NCBI RefSeq assembly: GCF_947242115.1
Contig: NC_074723.1
Span: 13,149,001-13,213,000, forward strand
DNA length: 64,000 bases
Direction: 5' to 3'
Origin: Biomphalaria glabrata
Lineage: Eukaryota; Mollusca; Gastropoda; Planorbidae
Shown: positions 45,349 through 61,308 of the stretch, piece by piece
Position numbering within the stretch: the first letter of the stretch is position 1
Layout: every line of letters begins with the position of its first letter
Position numbers and translations under genes: made by a program
The notes under the pieces: generated by a model
What the model was told of the DNA's origin: nothing
Seen by the model: the letters and a program-made list of their open reading frames with translations, nothing else
Databases searched by the model: none

Positions 45349-48300
45349 CTGAAAGACAAAACAGTGAATTTCTTTTTTCATTTTAAAAATGAAAGTGTCA
45401 AGTAAGAATTAAAGGTAGTCACCTGCCAGCAATGTTTTTGATTCAGAATATTGCCAACTTCCAGTTTTCAGACATATAGGTCTCATTCTTCTTATTTATT
45501 ATATATACGTTAGTTCAAAAAAGAAGTAAAAGTCTATACAAGAGGTTAAAAAAAAGTGCTCTTCCAATACTATCCTCTCAGTTGTTTAATGGTTAAGTAT
45601 GTATTGTCTTGCCAATCAAAAAAGTTTGGGGGTCAAAAGAGCTGCGTTAACTATGAAAGGGAGGGAACAGGACAAAGGAAATGTCCAACGTACCTTTAAT
45701 ATAATTCAGTATATTTATTAAGGTTTGGTTTTCCTTATTTTATTTTAAGTTTACTAATAGAACAATTGAGATAATCTATCTTGTCAACAACAAAAAAACA
45801 AAGAAATATTTGTAATTAAAAACAAATTGTAAATGAGACACTAATTCTTTTTGTAATTTAAACATAAATAAGAATGCCTAAGTCAATAACAAATTTTTAA
45901 AAATTAATTTTATTACCACTTATTAATTTGGTAGGTACATTCCATTGTTTTAAATAAAGAACACTGCCATCAACTTCACCATAGGTCATAATTTATTGAC
46001 ATTTAGTCATGAAATATTTGTGTTAGCATACTTCTATGTGTACATGTCACATTCTAAAGGTGCCTAGTTGATTAGGATGTAAACATTGCTCTATATATTA
46101 ATGAAATATATGTACGTCAATTACTTCATATTTTGAGTTTTTGGCACAGCAGCACAATTTAGGGCTTAGGTCATGTTGTGCCCATAATCCAGGAGATTTT
46201 AAAGGGAACTCCGATGGTTTTGACAATTTTTGTTATAATATATGTTTTGATTTACAGATAATTTTTTTTTTATTTGCAATAATAACTTAGTAATTGATGT
46301 TTTTCCAACGTAATTTTCCTGCGCATCCAAAACAGTGACTTTCACCGGGTTTCTCTGTGACGTCACAAATACGTTTAATTTAATCTATTGACTTCTGTAT
46401 GACAGGAGACCATACAGCAAAGTTTACATTCTCGTAAAAGAAATATATCTTCGTTTATGCAGTTAGATCTAGGATCTTGTATGCAAAGAAAAAAATATGT
46501 GTTAAAAGTAGATTTACATGCTTGACTAACCACGGCAGTGTGTATTTTCTCGCCAGACCACTCAACACACAACAAACACTATCGCTTGGTTGTCTTGTCA
46601 TGACCGACTACACGTAGTCTCGACTAGCCTTACACTGAACAGTTTGTTCGAATCAGTCAGACACATGATCTATTTACTTCTTGGGACAGGGAAAGGCTTA
46701 GATGAAAATGTTACTTTTTTTCTTGTGTTGGTTATGGCTTTTAGATCTATTTATACAAGTACAATATATATATATATATATATATATAAAACTGTATCAT
46801 AGATCTGGACTAGGCCGTCACTAAGCCTAACAGCTACTGTAAGAATGAAGCAATAGGATTGGTTAAATGTAGTTTCTCTTTCAGTATTGTTGAGGGAAGT
46901 GACGTTTGAAATAGCTTAAAACAAAATCTCATAGAATCCTGTTATTTTTGAGATGTCAAGAATTTACTAATTTATCTAAGCATTTAAATACAAAATGGTA
47001 AAATGTTCACTATTATAACTTTTCACTCAGAATTTAAATATGTCAATAACTCAATTTGAAAAAACTTGGAGTTTCCCTTTAAAGATAAGGAGACAAAAGT
47101 GTAATTATGTGACAAAGACCTATAAAATAAAGTAGCACCCAAGCTTATGAAAGACATGTTATTTACAAACATGTTATTCATGGGATGAATCCTGTACCTA
47201 GATCTGTATCATTTAAATAAACAAGCAATATTATAAATATTTGAATTGAAAAAAAATAATTTTTTTTTTGTAAAAACAGTTAATTTTTCATCTCAGCACA
47301 CACACAAAATTTCCAATCTAAAAAATGTGATAATGAAAGACAAATACCATCAGCCATTTTGCGAGTCACATTGATGACATCTCCCTCTTCTAACGTAATC
47401 TCATCCGGCTGCTGAGCAATATATTTCCTAACACACTGAAACTGTGGACAATCTGTGAGAAACAAGCACACATCCATTAAATAAATTTCTGTAATGACAA
47501 ATTGTTTAAGGATATTACTTAATTCAATGTTAATATATTATCCAAAAATAGTATTGATATAAAACATTAATTGTCAAAATATTTCAGGGCTCAATATTGA
47601 AGAGTATCTTATAACATGATAAAATTTGTTTTTATCTAACAATTTAATCATGACTTACACATTTTTTAAATTTGCTAATCAATTTTTACACCTCCCTTCT
47701 TTAAAACTTTTATTCGTTAATGACTTTTTAAAACTATTACAAATACAAATTAAGATTAAGATTTTAAATTATATGACTAAAAAAGGTTATTTTAAAAATA
47801 ATAATTCTTACCCCAGAAATCATAAATTCTTTCATTGTCAGATGTGGTCTGTGAAGGTGATAAAGCATCGATCCAACGAGCTCGCTCACTCCTAAGATAA
47901 GCACATTAAATAAGAAATAAACATTAACATTTTCAATAAATAAAACAATGACTGACTTACAACATATTTATTTCCTCATAATTACATAATCTTTGAATTG
48001 CAACAATTCTCTACACACAACAAAAGGTAAGTGGATGTTTACATACTCAGATTTGCAGGACAGGATCAGTTCCACTTGTTTATTTTCATGGTTCAGCAAC
48101 ATAGCTAGCAACAAAATATTGGGAACGCCTGCTGCCGCTGCTGAAGTAAAGTGTCTAGACTTTTCTGGGTTGTCTATGGCTTCAATACACAAGGCATTTC
48201 TCTGGCAGTAGTCACGCACTTGGTAAGTATTTCTGAAAAAAAAAAAACATGACTGTACAAGCTTGATGTAATATAGATATTACAATGTAAACAAGTAATA

Positions 48301-51300
48301 GCTTAAAATCTAATTAGTAGTGACAGGCAAGACTATTGCATTCATTGGGAGGCTGGTTGACAGAAAGTATTTATGTAAACATGATGGAATAGACTGCAAT
48401 TTCCCAAATAATAAATAAATATAGTAAGCATAAAGGATGTGGTGGCTGATCGAGAGTTCTGGTTTAGAATTTTGGTGAAGGTTAATTTGGGGGATTTTCA
48501 TCATGATAGTAAGAAGATATGTTATTAATAGCACTTGGAATTATATAATATAACGAAAAGGTAATAGATTTTGCTATCTGTGTCTTGTATCTCTTTTGTG
48601 ATGGTAAAATCACAAAATCCTGATTTTTCATTTCTAATTTTTTATTTTTGCTTTTCTTATGAATGTTTTTCTCAAACAGCTGTCTAAATGGGTTTTCTTT
48701 AACCAATGACTTTACCAGCAGCATCAGTCAACCCAACTCTAATGGGTACCAGACATTAGTTGGCTAAGTAAAGGTGATTGGTCATAATGCTATGAGCATA
48801 ATACTGGCCACCACAGGACACTCTTGTTAACTGTCAACCATAGATAAACAGATGATCTTTACATTATCTGCTCTTTAGATCAGTCTGAAATGTGTAAGTA
48901 ACTTTTTAAAATTTTGTGCATAACTAATTAAACATACTCAAGATCAAATGTTAGTGACCTACAGCTGTTCTTGACGTAGGAGAGAAACATCTTTTTACTA
49001 GTATTCCAGAATTGTGGCTACATTTTTATTCTTACAACAGTAGCAAGTTTCTTAGTAACAACCAGAGCTTTTTTTGTAACGGTACACACCGGTACTGCGT
49101 ACCGGCACCTTTTTGAATGTGGGGAAAAAAATTATTACTTTTCTTGTATTTTAATGTATATAATTAATTTATTAGTAGTTAAAAGTTATAATGACTGAGT
49201 ACCGGCACCTATTTTTTTTTTACAAAAAAAGCACTGGTAACAACTTTCTATGAACAGTTACAACTTTCTTTGAACAGAAACAACTAAGAGATTTTGCTTA
49301 GTTTTACAAATTTCAGAAATGAAAATTATTATATTTTAAGAAGAAGGTCATCTTCACAAAGTAGGAAAATAAAAATATATAATTTAGAGAAAAAAAAAAT
49401 TCAATAATATTTATTAAATACCTAAATTTAGAAAAGTATATATGGAACTCACCCTTTTTTCTTTGTCACCAAAAGTATGTCATTAAAAAGAAACAGGTAG
49501 ACATGCTCTTTCTGTGGGCCCAGCAACTTACTCAGTGGCTTACGAGATGTCCCATCGCTCTTGATAAGTGTCATCTCCCCTTGCTTGACCAGAAAACGTG
49601 ATGACGAAACTAGAGGGAATTCCTAGAAAAATAGTGGAACAGAATAATTGAACTTTTTACTCTGAACACTTTATTAGATTAATTTAATTAACTGTTCATT
49701 AAATCAGTGGTCAATTTAAAAATGATAGGAAAAACACAAAATGAAATAAAATATACCTTGACTTTAAACTCAAGATTTGAGGCCAAGAGACATATCTGTT
49801 CTGTCTGCTGCATCTTTTTAGCTGCCTCATCACATCGTTTGGCAACCTTGATAAAAAAAATTAAAATAAATATACAAAACAAATATTTTGACTTGAGTGA
49901 TACTTTTTGGAAAAGTTCCGTAAACTATGTCAAGAAAGAAATAAATTATTAAAAGTGTCACCTTTGTGAGACTGTCCAAAGCTTTCTTAGCACTAGTATG
50001 TTTGGGAGTGCCAGCCTCTAGCCTGTGACATATGGCATCTACAAGAAGTGGCATACGTGTAATCCTCTGCATGGGAAGTAACAGAAACGAGGCCAAGGGA
50101 AGAAATTGACATTCTGGATTTTGCTCCAATTTTTTTACAGCTTCATTGAATTCTGGCTTTTGCCTGTAAAAATTTGTAATGCATTTTTAATAACTAATGG
50201 ATCAATTTATATGTATATATAAATCTTTATATTTATTTATTTATTTTAAGAATAATTTTGTGAATATATATATGTAAATTATTGCATGATAAAGACTAAA
50301 AGGGAGACAGACCTTGCAATTTATAGGGTAGAGGATATAAAGGTCATCTGTTTCAATGGCCTTAGGTTAACAAAAGTGTCATATGGCCAGCACAACAACC
50401 AACCGCCTTTACTTTTCCCAAACTAATGTCAGGTACCCAATGGAGCTGGGTCGACTTAGAGGCACACTAAAGATCCCAAAATTTAAAATACATGTCTTCA
50501 CCAGAATTTGAACCCAGGACCCAGCGGTTAAGAAGCCAAGCACTTTACCACTCAGCCACAGTGCCTCCACAGGTCATTATACACGGGTATTGTATCAACT
50601 AGGTCAAAAGAAAAGTGAATTGATTTTGTCAGCTCTAATACCTATCTATATAGCAGCAGCTTCACAGAAATCAAGGTGGGATTGCGAGCTATTTTCAAAT
50701 GCATTTGAGACTAATGTTTATAATTAATAGCATATGGTGAAAGATATAGTTCCTTTACCCTGTCATTGACTTACTTCAGATTATTGAGCATTCTGTCCTG
50801 AAAGGCCTGATTACTACAGTATCTAACATACGGCTCAAACTTGGTAGATGCGTGGTGGTAAATAATGTCACAAACATCCTTCATGTGACAAGACTCTTGC
50901 CATCTAGCTTCCAGGTCTTTCAAAAATCTATCAAGAAAAGTAAATATTGACAGAAATGTATGCAAAACTGAATATACCTTTTGTTATTAGTGTATCAATT
51001 AACTGCAGATCAAGTAATTTTTTTGAGTTTGTGATAGGAGTATTTTATCAAATTAAATGCTTATTAAGCTAAATGTGTTATAGTAGATATTCCAAGCACA
51101 ACAATCTTTATTTTGGAAGGTAGTTAACATTTGAGAATCCCCCAATAGTAATGTGACCTTAATAGAGGGGATAAAATGGTGACTAAAGTAACATTCACAG
51201 CAGAGGTATCAATACCAGCCTTTAGTGCATTACAGGGATAATGTTAAATGTAATTAATAACATATATAATTACTAAACTCACAAAGTCAATTAAACTTGA

Positions 51301-54300
51301 TACATTTTGATTTATTTATAAATTCCAGAATCATACACTAAATTCTACATATTTCTAATCCAAACATTACATTTCTTCCTTATGTCCCCTTCTTATCAAT
51401 TCTAATTAAACAATGTCAAGTTCCACTTTTTGAAACATCTTTGCTCATATTACCAAATAACGTAAGACTCACTCTTCACTAATGTCCTTGATGTGACCAA
51501 TATTTGAAAACAAAATTTGACGATCTCTTCTCGAGATGACTCCTTTATCTGATGATTCTGCTGAAAACTCAGGTGCCAGAACAAAGACATTAATGAGCAC
51601 TTTGAGGGACTTCAAGTAAGAGGCTTCAGAAGTCATTATCTCAAACATTGCCTGTAAATAAATCAAAAGGAAATTGTACACCTCTATAGTTGAGGGACTT
51701 CAGTAAGAGCTTCAGAAGTCAAAAAGAAATTTTACACCTATATGGGGGGCTAATTTTTGGAAACAATCATCTTGTTTTAAAGGTGCAAAGTTTCTAAGCC
51801 CCTGTAAGAAATGTAACCTTCAATTTGGCTATATCAAATATATTTTAATGTATTTGGATCGCATTACTTGTAAAACGGCAGGTAAATGCTGGCAGATAAC
51901 TTCCAAATAAAGTCTGTTTTTAGCAATTCCTCATTCATTGCTTACTACACACCAGTACGTCTGCTTACTAAATACCAGTACTTGTTTGTTTGTAAAATGT
52001 TTTACATGTTTCGGATGTTCCTTCAGAGTTAAAGATAGTTTACTTCCTAGTCCAAACCTCCTGTAGGAAGACGGGGGATGGAAGCGGGCAGGGTTTGAAC
52101 CCGGGACCATCGATAAATCCAAACGACAGACCAGTGTGCAAACCACATGACCAGGCAACCATCCTTCAATGTCATAAATGATATATTAAAAATGTACATA
52201 CCTCTTGAATTTTCTTTTCCTGATCAGACAGAGTCTGTAACAAGCCACTTTCAATAACCTAGTGATATGATACATTTAATGTAATTTTGGTACTGCTAAT
52301 AGAGTTAATAGCTTAAATAATATTAATCATCATATTTTTTTATGTGATCTGTAAAATAAAAAATACAATATCTTTTCAAGACTTTGAAGGTTGAAATATC
52401 TTAATTCTTCAATTGTTAATTTCTTGTCATTGAGGAGACAATTTATTGGGTATTTTATTTTTAGTATTTGGTATTATACTAAATGCCTCCCACAAAAAAA
52501 AGACCGGTAATTTAACAATGGTAGTTCTAGCAGATGCCATTGGTTTAATGAATGTTTCACTTCATTAATATTGAAAGTTATGTTATACCCACCTCTGGCA
52601 TCTGACACCATAATGCTCGGTGAAGAGTTCCGCCTCTTTTAAATACATCTTCAATAACAGATCTCCGCTGAGGTTTATCCTTGGCATTGGGTGCAGACAA
52701 ACTTGCAGGGTCAATTTCTTTATTTTCTTTTTTGGCCTGATCAGCTACTGTTGAAATACTGGAATTGCTAAATGTTTTCTCAAGCAGCCTCTCAACATCT
52801 TCATAGAGTGATTCTGATCAAAGAAAAAAAAAATTAATCTAGTGGCAGTCAAATTAGAACAAGAGAGTGAAATGTGCTAACTTAACATTTTTGTTAGCAC
52901 AAAGAAATAAACAATTGAGTGCTACATGAAACTTTTAATACCCTTTTTAAATCAAGATGTAAGCATACACATATTAAATTGATTACTTGGTTCCCAAATA
53001 CATCACAGTACTGAAGAGTACAAGAAGAAACATCAAAGTCTTCTAAACTAAACTCTCCAGCAAGAGCTCTGACCCACACAACTGACAAATTTTAGGTGGT
53101 AACTGAAAGTTGGAATGAGGTTGAAAACTCTGCTCTACATTCCTTACTTTTTTTTACTGGTAGTTAATTGGCTATAAAAACTGTCTCCAAGAGAAACTTT
53201 TCTAGGGGATGTGAAGGTGAGTGGCATCAACCACTTGGCTACCTATCAAGTGGCTCCAGTTGACCAGGAATTTAAAATTAAGATTTGATTCCAGCTGAGT
53301 GCCTAAAGGCAGCATGAAAACCTCTCAGATACACCCTCAATAAAGAGTGGACAAGAGTGCACTAAGAAAATTATAGCATGAAAGACACACTACACAAAAA
53401 CAAATTGCAATTCCTGATCAATATAGCACATTTCACCAGAAGACTAGACCAATGTAATTAAGTAAAATACCCCTATGATGCTATTCACTACAAATAAGTA
53501 ATGATGATGGCGCTTTGTAGTCTTTGAGCATAGATTCATTTATTCAATCATTACAGGGTCTTCGACAATGAAAACTGAAAATTGGTAACCAGCCTGTCTA
53601 AGTCTATACCACCTTATCCATACACCCTAACCTATTTTAACCACTGGACATGTTCACAAGGGAATAACTTAAGGGAGAACTAAGACACAAGCTATCAACA
53701 CAATGGCATGCACAAAAACTCTTATCTAAAGGTCATATGTTTCTATGGCCAAAGAGAGTGTCATGTGGCCAGAGAAACAACTAATTGCCTTTAATTTCCC
53801 CAATAAATATCAGGTACTTATTACAGCTGTGTGGTCTCTGGAGCATGTCCCGGAATTAAAATTTTCATTCTTCACCAAGATTCAAACCCAAGACCCCTCA
53901 TTTCAGAAACCAAGTGCTTTACCACACAGCCACTTTGCCCTTATTCTAGGATAATGAAAACAATTATAAATGTAATTACATGTAACAGTGGAAGAAAACT
54001 TCAAAAAATATACAATAAATATTTCAAAATGTAAAAATATTTTATACCTGTTTTTTTCTCATTTTCCAGGTAATCTTCATCTGACAGCTCATCTGCTGTT
54101 GATTTATCAGATCTAATGCTTTTAATCATCTTGTCTTTACTGTACCACTGATACAAAGGTTCTGACTGGAATCTACTGACATAGATATCTGCTGTCCTGC
54201 CATAGATATGCTCATCTTCCTATAAACAAAGATTAGTCCATTTTAGACAGGCAGGTAGAATGATACACCTATTTTTGTGATATAAATTTATACCAGGGAC

Positions 54301-57300
54301 ACTGTAACTTTCTAAAAAAAAATAAAAATAGAGTGCTTTCAGTGTTTCAATGGGTTGTCCTAAAGAGTAACTTTCTTACTAAGACAAATGTTTAACAAAC
54401 TAATTCTTATTTTGGTAAACTTACTAGATCAACATAAAGGTTCTCATCACTGCCACCTCCTTTCAGCTCTGGGAAAGCACTGATGTCAGGATAAACATAA
54501 GATGAAGCTGATAGAGATGATGCTGAAGAGGAAGGTCGACTGGCATTGCTTGACTTTCGGCTACAAGGAAATCAAATTTAGAAGAAGAAAAAAATGTATT
54601 TTTTATAGAAAATAATTAATTAAAAAAAAAATATTCCAGAAAAAAAAAAACACAGTGAACAATGAACTAAAGAAGCAAAGTAAGTAAAGATTAAATCATT
54701 TTACACCAAAATTTAAATTCTGAAAAGTCCAATTAAAACAAATTATTCATATTGAACAGTATTAAACTATAGAAACACACATTTTTTACAATAAAAACAA
54801 CACATTTGAATTAGGAACAAAAGAACAAAAATACATGATGAAATTTATTTTTCGATGATTAAACAACAAAAAAAATTATTTCAACTAGCTCTAGCAGAAA
54901 TATACAGAGATTTGGTTGACCAAGTAGCGACTTTGTAAGCAGCTGTTTTTTGTTTGCTTTTCTACAGGATTTATTTCAATTACTTGATTGATTGGGTCTA
55001 AATATAACAAAAATCTAAAGCATTGACAATTTGTTTCAAAATTTTTTTTTTACAAAAGTTGACTAGATAATTTAAAAATATCAAAATATTTTTTTTTTGT
55101 AATATAAACTAAACACAAATTGATTCTTAGGAATTAACAGCACTGGGATAGTCTAACACTATTTGACTAACATGCTAATGGTAGTTCAGACAAAGTATCG
55201 TAGCCAGGTCAGACCAGCAGCTTCATGCCATTCCAAGAACTATGAATGTCTTCAAGTGAACACAACACACAAGGAGAAATTTTCTAGTCTGCACCAGGAG
55301 TTGATTTTGTGAAACAAAATCCTCTTTTTTTGTTTGGTGATAGTGATTCTGATTGAATTTGACAGACAATGGGAAGTATGTGTATTTTAAACTTGGAAAT
55401 GTATCATTATTAAACAGTTCAGTTTTTTAACAATGAGCTTTGAAAGTAAGACTTCTAGAATTTGGAAGTAAACAAATGGTACACTTTCTTTCTTATGAAT
55501 GATCTAAATCAAAACAAAAAGACACAAGATCCATAAGATCAAGTATACATAGAAACAGAGCATTTCTAAACTAAAAAGTGCTATACAATAGTAGTTAGGA
55601 CAGAAGTGAATAGAATTTCATTTTTTAAGCATCTTAGCTGAAGTTTATTCTTAATTGTCAGTAAGAAGTTCAAGTGAGTGTGAGGATATTGCACATAATA
55701 TTCTACACATACAATTGTTCTACAAAGGCAGAAATTATAAAAAATAAAAAGATAATGATAACAAACTTTCAAGCTAAAACAACAAATTTAATTACACTAA
55801 AAACCTGCAATGATTTGAAATAAAAATGTAGACAAAATATCCACACTATTGTATGACAATATTTGGAGCTATGAAAAAGAAAACACATATAAGACTATGG
55901 CAAACTTTTAATCAAGGGTACTAGCTGTATGGTCTAAAAATTAATTTTTCATTGGGACTTTTAGTACTATGGTTTATCTAAGATTTTTTTAAAGAATAAA
56001 GCAATGTTAGCAAACACTGTTATTGAACTAAATGCCAACATTATTGAGGTTGTAATTTTTTAATTTTTTTTTGTAAAGGTTAGTTCTATATCTATAGATT
56101 TTCACTTTTTTCACAGTTTAAATTAATCTAGGTATTAATTCTATGTTGATATATTTTTTGTGAAGATTTACTAAATAAAAAAGTTTAAATAGTATATCTC
56201 TTTCTAATATTAAGTCATGACAAGCCTTTTTTTTAAAATTTCTTTCATTTAAGTAGAAATCAAAAGTAAAAATAAAAATAACAACAAAAACAACAAAAAT
56301 TTCACACATCATAAGACCTTAATACAATTAAACATGCAAAATTAAAGAACACCCAATCAACATCTACAAAGGATCATCTTCTTTAACCTTACCCAAAAAT
56401 GGATTTCTTCTTCCTATTGGTGGAACTGAGAAGTAAATGGGTCAAGGTCAATGAAACACTATGATAATCATAATGATCAAATAAGACAATTTGTACAATC
56501 ATCTCAGCTGTCAGCACATAAAAAAAAACAAAAAAAAAACTTTCAAACTATCAACTTACTCTGTTCTTTCCAACTTCTCCACTGAAGACACAAGTGCTGG
56601 CTCACATTCAACATAGTCTGTTCAATAGACATAAAATGTCAGACTAACTTAAGCAAAATGAGGGACATTTCTGGCAAAACTTAAATCCTAAACTATTAAT
56701 AGTAATAAATAATAATATTTCAGAGTCAAAACAAACACATTTATCCTAACAGCCAATCTAACCTGGATAACATTTTCTTTCCATGATTAAATATTGACTA
56801 AAAGTTCTGTAATGTATGAGTGAAACTGTGCTAGGAACGTATATTTTCTATGCTATCATTCTACGTTTACTAATGTACAGATTGCAAGAAAAATGTCATC
56901 AAGGACACCAAAGGTATATTGTTATTATTAAGTTATTACTCTTAAGTCTACAAGTAATAAAGACTTTTTACCTGATTTCCCAGAAGCTGGTGCCAAATCA
57001 GAAAGATCTGAACCAAAGGAGAACCTGTCTTTCTTCCTATTAAAATGATACAAACAAGAAATTATTGGATTGCTGGTGCAATTTACAGACTGAAACATTC
57101 ATGTGAAACAAATTTCTAGAATTAAAAAGTTTATTTGAACACATTTATCAATTTTTACATAGTGTAATGTTACATATAAATATACAAATATACAAACACA
57201 AAATATTACACTAGTGGTAGATGATACACAAGAAGAATACAATGAAAATAGTAGTTAAATATATATTTAAGTTGAAAGTACAATTACTTGAAGACAAAAA

Positions 57301-60300
57301 CAACTGATGTGTCTGCACTCTTCTCTTTCAAACATCTTCAGTGTCTTTTCTATCAAGCAGCTATTTCTTTCTGATTGTTTTTTGAAATTTTAACACTACT
57401 ATTTCTTTCTGATTGTTTTTTTGAAATTTTAACACTAGTCTAATGTATGTGTTTGTTTGCATATGTTGACCAGTTTATGTGTTTGTTAAAATATAAAATT
57501 TTCTTAAATCTTCTTAGCAGCTATTGAAATAATTTCTTTCCTTTTTTTTTTTGTTGTTTCATTGGAAGCAACACCTATTTGAGCTTATATATTATTGAAA
57601 ATATAAACATGCACATAATTTCTTTTCCTTTCCTATAAATTTTCTCCATAGTATCTAACTAAAAAGTTTTTAATGAATAGTTTAAAATAGTCATGAGAAA
57701 AAAAATCTTTGCATGAAATTTAACTGTTGTATATATATATAAAAATGAAAAATGGAAATCTAAACTTACTTATTCCCATAAAAGTTTCCAGAAGATCGGG
57801 GTGCTGGCGGAGAAACAGGAACAACAGTATCTAGACTCACTCCAAGGGTGGCCTTGTTGGACAGGGCTGGATTCCTGGGTGGGAGAGGGGGTGAGTTCTC
57901 TGGTGGCTGATTTAATACTTTAGATGTTCGTGGAGGAAGGGGAGGGGGTGGCGGCATGTTGGAAGCCATAGGAGGATAGGACTGGCTGTTAGCAACTGTG
58001 GACAGATCCTGTGAGTAGGAGGACGTTGTGGCTGCTGATGCTGTAGATATGCTGCTCAGTGTGATGTCTTCTCGAGTGAAACGGCCGCTGCTTCTCTCAC
58101 TACTGGTTCTGGATATAGAGTCCACTACATCATTATCCAGGTCATCCACCTCTTCAACAAAATCTCCTTCTGAATCAGTGCCAGCTAGGACATAAAAAGA
58201 AAAATGTTTAGTAACATGCAATGGCATTGAAAGTAAAACATTATTTTAGAATCAAGTAGATGTATAGACAATTTCCAATTAGTTTTTTCCTCCTTTAAAA
58301 TGATTAAGTATTAATAAAAGAAAAAACCCTGGACTTAACATGTCTTTATCTAACTAATTAACTGATCAGTATATATCAGAGTTAAAGAACAACTTTGATA
58401 TGTAAGAGTAAGGATGCATTAAAGTTGAAGATTTAATTACCTCCTTTGATGTCACATTAAAAAAAAAGTTAATCCATTATTTTTTTATTTTTTTTTAAAA
58501 AAGATTTTATGAATATTTCTAGATTTAAAGAGAAACTTAAATGCTTGACATCAATCAACATTCAAAGATTTACCTGATTCAACTGAAGGTTTAGATTTTT
58601 TGTTCTTGCCTTTCTTGTTGGAGAAAATGTTCTTCAACTTTTTACCCAAAGTTTTATTCTTGTGTTCACTGCTGGCGGGTTTATTGAACTCTTCTAGGTC
58701 TTCGTAAAAACAGTCTTTGTCATCAGTAGCACCGCTGTCACTCTCTGCCTCTACATCCTCATACTCTGTCCCTGAACTGCTGCCATTTGTTTGTTCACCA
58801 TCTGACTGAGCCTAGAGATGAAAGACAATCACAAGTTATATATTGAACATCATGTGTCCTCTGAACAGGGCCAGTCCTACAGATTGCGGGGCCCTATGCG
58901 AAACGGATTGCGCAGGGCCTTTTCTTGGTTGTGATAAGGATAATAAGGAAATAAATTCGTCTTTGCATTTTATTCATACTTTGCTAAGTACAAAATCACT
59001 TTCAAATTAACTTTACAAGCCATCTACAGTAGATGATAAGTTTTCCAACAAAAAGGCGATAAACATTCAGACCTGCCTTTTAGATTTACGATTTACCATT
59101 GACTAGCAAAATATCGCTATACCCAAACATGTGAAAGACTTCGGGAGTCAACCCCAAGGAAAAATCAGGAGTTGGCCACCTCAGATAGTTTGCACTACAC
59201 ATTGTTACATCCTGGCAGAGCCTGCAGTGCTGCTAATTGAAAACTGTATCTGCACTTGAGTTCCTTAGCATACTTCAGCTTTGTAGAGGGGGGGGGGGAA
59301 CTGCTGTGTGGGCAACATCATTCTGACCTTAGCTATTGCACAGACATTCATCTCAATTCTATGAGATAATCCATAGTTGCTTTGCAACTGAAAGAGGTCA
59401 AACATGTGTCCTCTTTAACTAGCGAGGTAAATGTTTAAAACACTAAATCATATCTTACAAATACAAAATATGGAGTAATAAAAAGAAAAAGATACAAAGA
59501 TAAAAACAGAGTTTTTTCTGTATGCTAAAATAAACAATAACTTTTGTTTCAAGTGCCTTTTGTGCTGATAAGCGTGTTCTGTGTATCAATCCGAAAAAAA
59601 AAATGACAAGGACATAATTGGAACATAATAGTGATCTTTTCTTTTAATATATATATATAACATTGAAAGATAATATCATGCCAACTTTAAAAAAAAAGTT
59701 CCTGTCCAGTTAAAATTATTAATAAGTACGAAACTAGCTCCAGTTAAATTTAGTATTTCATCACTAAAATTACAAACAGCATTACAAACTACAGGCATTA
59801 GAATTGAACCACAGGTAAAAGAATTAACTGAAATTGACTTTCAGATATTTTTAGAAAGCTTTAATAAGTAGACTAGGGTCCTTGAACAAGCTATTACACC
59901 ACTACATGGATGAACAAATTGAATAAAGAAAACTTGACTATATGGATGAAAAAACTTAAAGGAAGAAAACTGCTTACTGTTTTGTCTTCAGAGTCTCCGA
60001 CAGATTCAGTAGAAGTTTTCTGTTTCTTCTTGCTTCCTCTTTGTTTCCTACGAGAAATACTTCAATCATTATTCTACAATGATTCCATAATAACATTAAA
60101 ACCACATAATTGTATTTAAATTAGTAAACTGTACTTTGCATACTTGAATTGCCAATATAAAAATAAACAAGGTCCAAAAATATATTCTATGAGATATCAT
60201 TTATAAACTTTCATTTCAGGTCTTTGCTGGTACACTGGTAGTGCAATATTTATAACCAGAGCTGCATAATGTTTTGGCTTTAATGAGCCACTTTGAAGTT

Positions 60301-61308
60301 AATTTTAAAAAAATAAAATCTTTGTTTTATAAAGTTTTATCTGCTTTAAAAAAATATAATGAGAATAAATATCAAAATGCAAAGATAAATGATTCTAAAG
60401 AATGTTTGATAAAGTTGTTGGACTATTCAAAATGATCAACATTTCAAATGCATGTGGCATTAGGAGGTAGGAGAGTGTAATATAGCATGCATATTTCAGA
60501 GACAATCCTTTGCAATTCTTTTATGACTATAAGCCAGAAAAGAAATATTGTAACATCATAACTGCATCAACTACCAGTAGAAGGTTACACTCTGCATCTT
60601 TTATCTAAGTAGTAAGCTCATTGACACTCTCCACTGAATACCATAAGTCAACCAACTCTGAAGGCATGCAATGCCAGAGAGGTGAAGCACTTCAAGGCTA
60701 AAGAAACAACCAAATAAAGATGAAAATTCAGAGAAAAGAAAGCACAAGATGAAAATATTATCAGGACTACATTATCTGCTTCAAGGCTCCTTAATCCACA
60801 AAAAAGGATAAGGCAATAGGCATTAAGTTCTTGAGATGCTGAATGTACTATTGAATTCTACTGCTATCCAGTAATAGCAAACAGGATAAAGTAAAACCAA
60901 GTAAAACCTCAAAATTCAGGAGATGTTGAATGTAAAGAATGTTTACAATTGTCTACCAAAGCATTAGTCTACATAGGATGTCTGAATCATAACACTTGGA
61001 CAATTAATTCAAACACTAGTCTCAAAGCCAGACCAAATGCAAACACTGTCATAAGTTATTAACTGGAAGTCTTCTTTTTTTTTTAACAAAAGTATTTTGA
61101 GCTTAACCATCATTCACACTTTAGTTCTCACTTTTCATGCAAGCTGGAGATGTTAAACATTATTCATAGCAATCCATTGCCCAGGTTAAATAAATGTGTG
61201 TACATTTCATGCTAATAAATAATCAAATATTTCATTGTGTTTTTTTTTTCACAAGAGAATTCAAGCAAAGGGAGCGAAACAATAATTGGAGGAAACCTTT
61301 TTTTTTCT

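Noticed and set aside
47626-47895. 89-codon plus-strand frame
   Set aside because: Overlaps a RhoGEF exon on the other strand and otherwise is AT-rich intron; no independent support.
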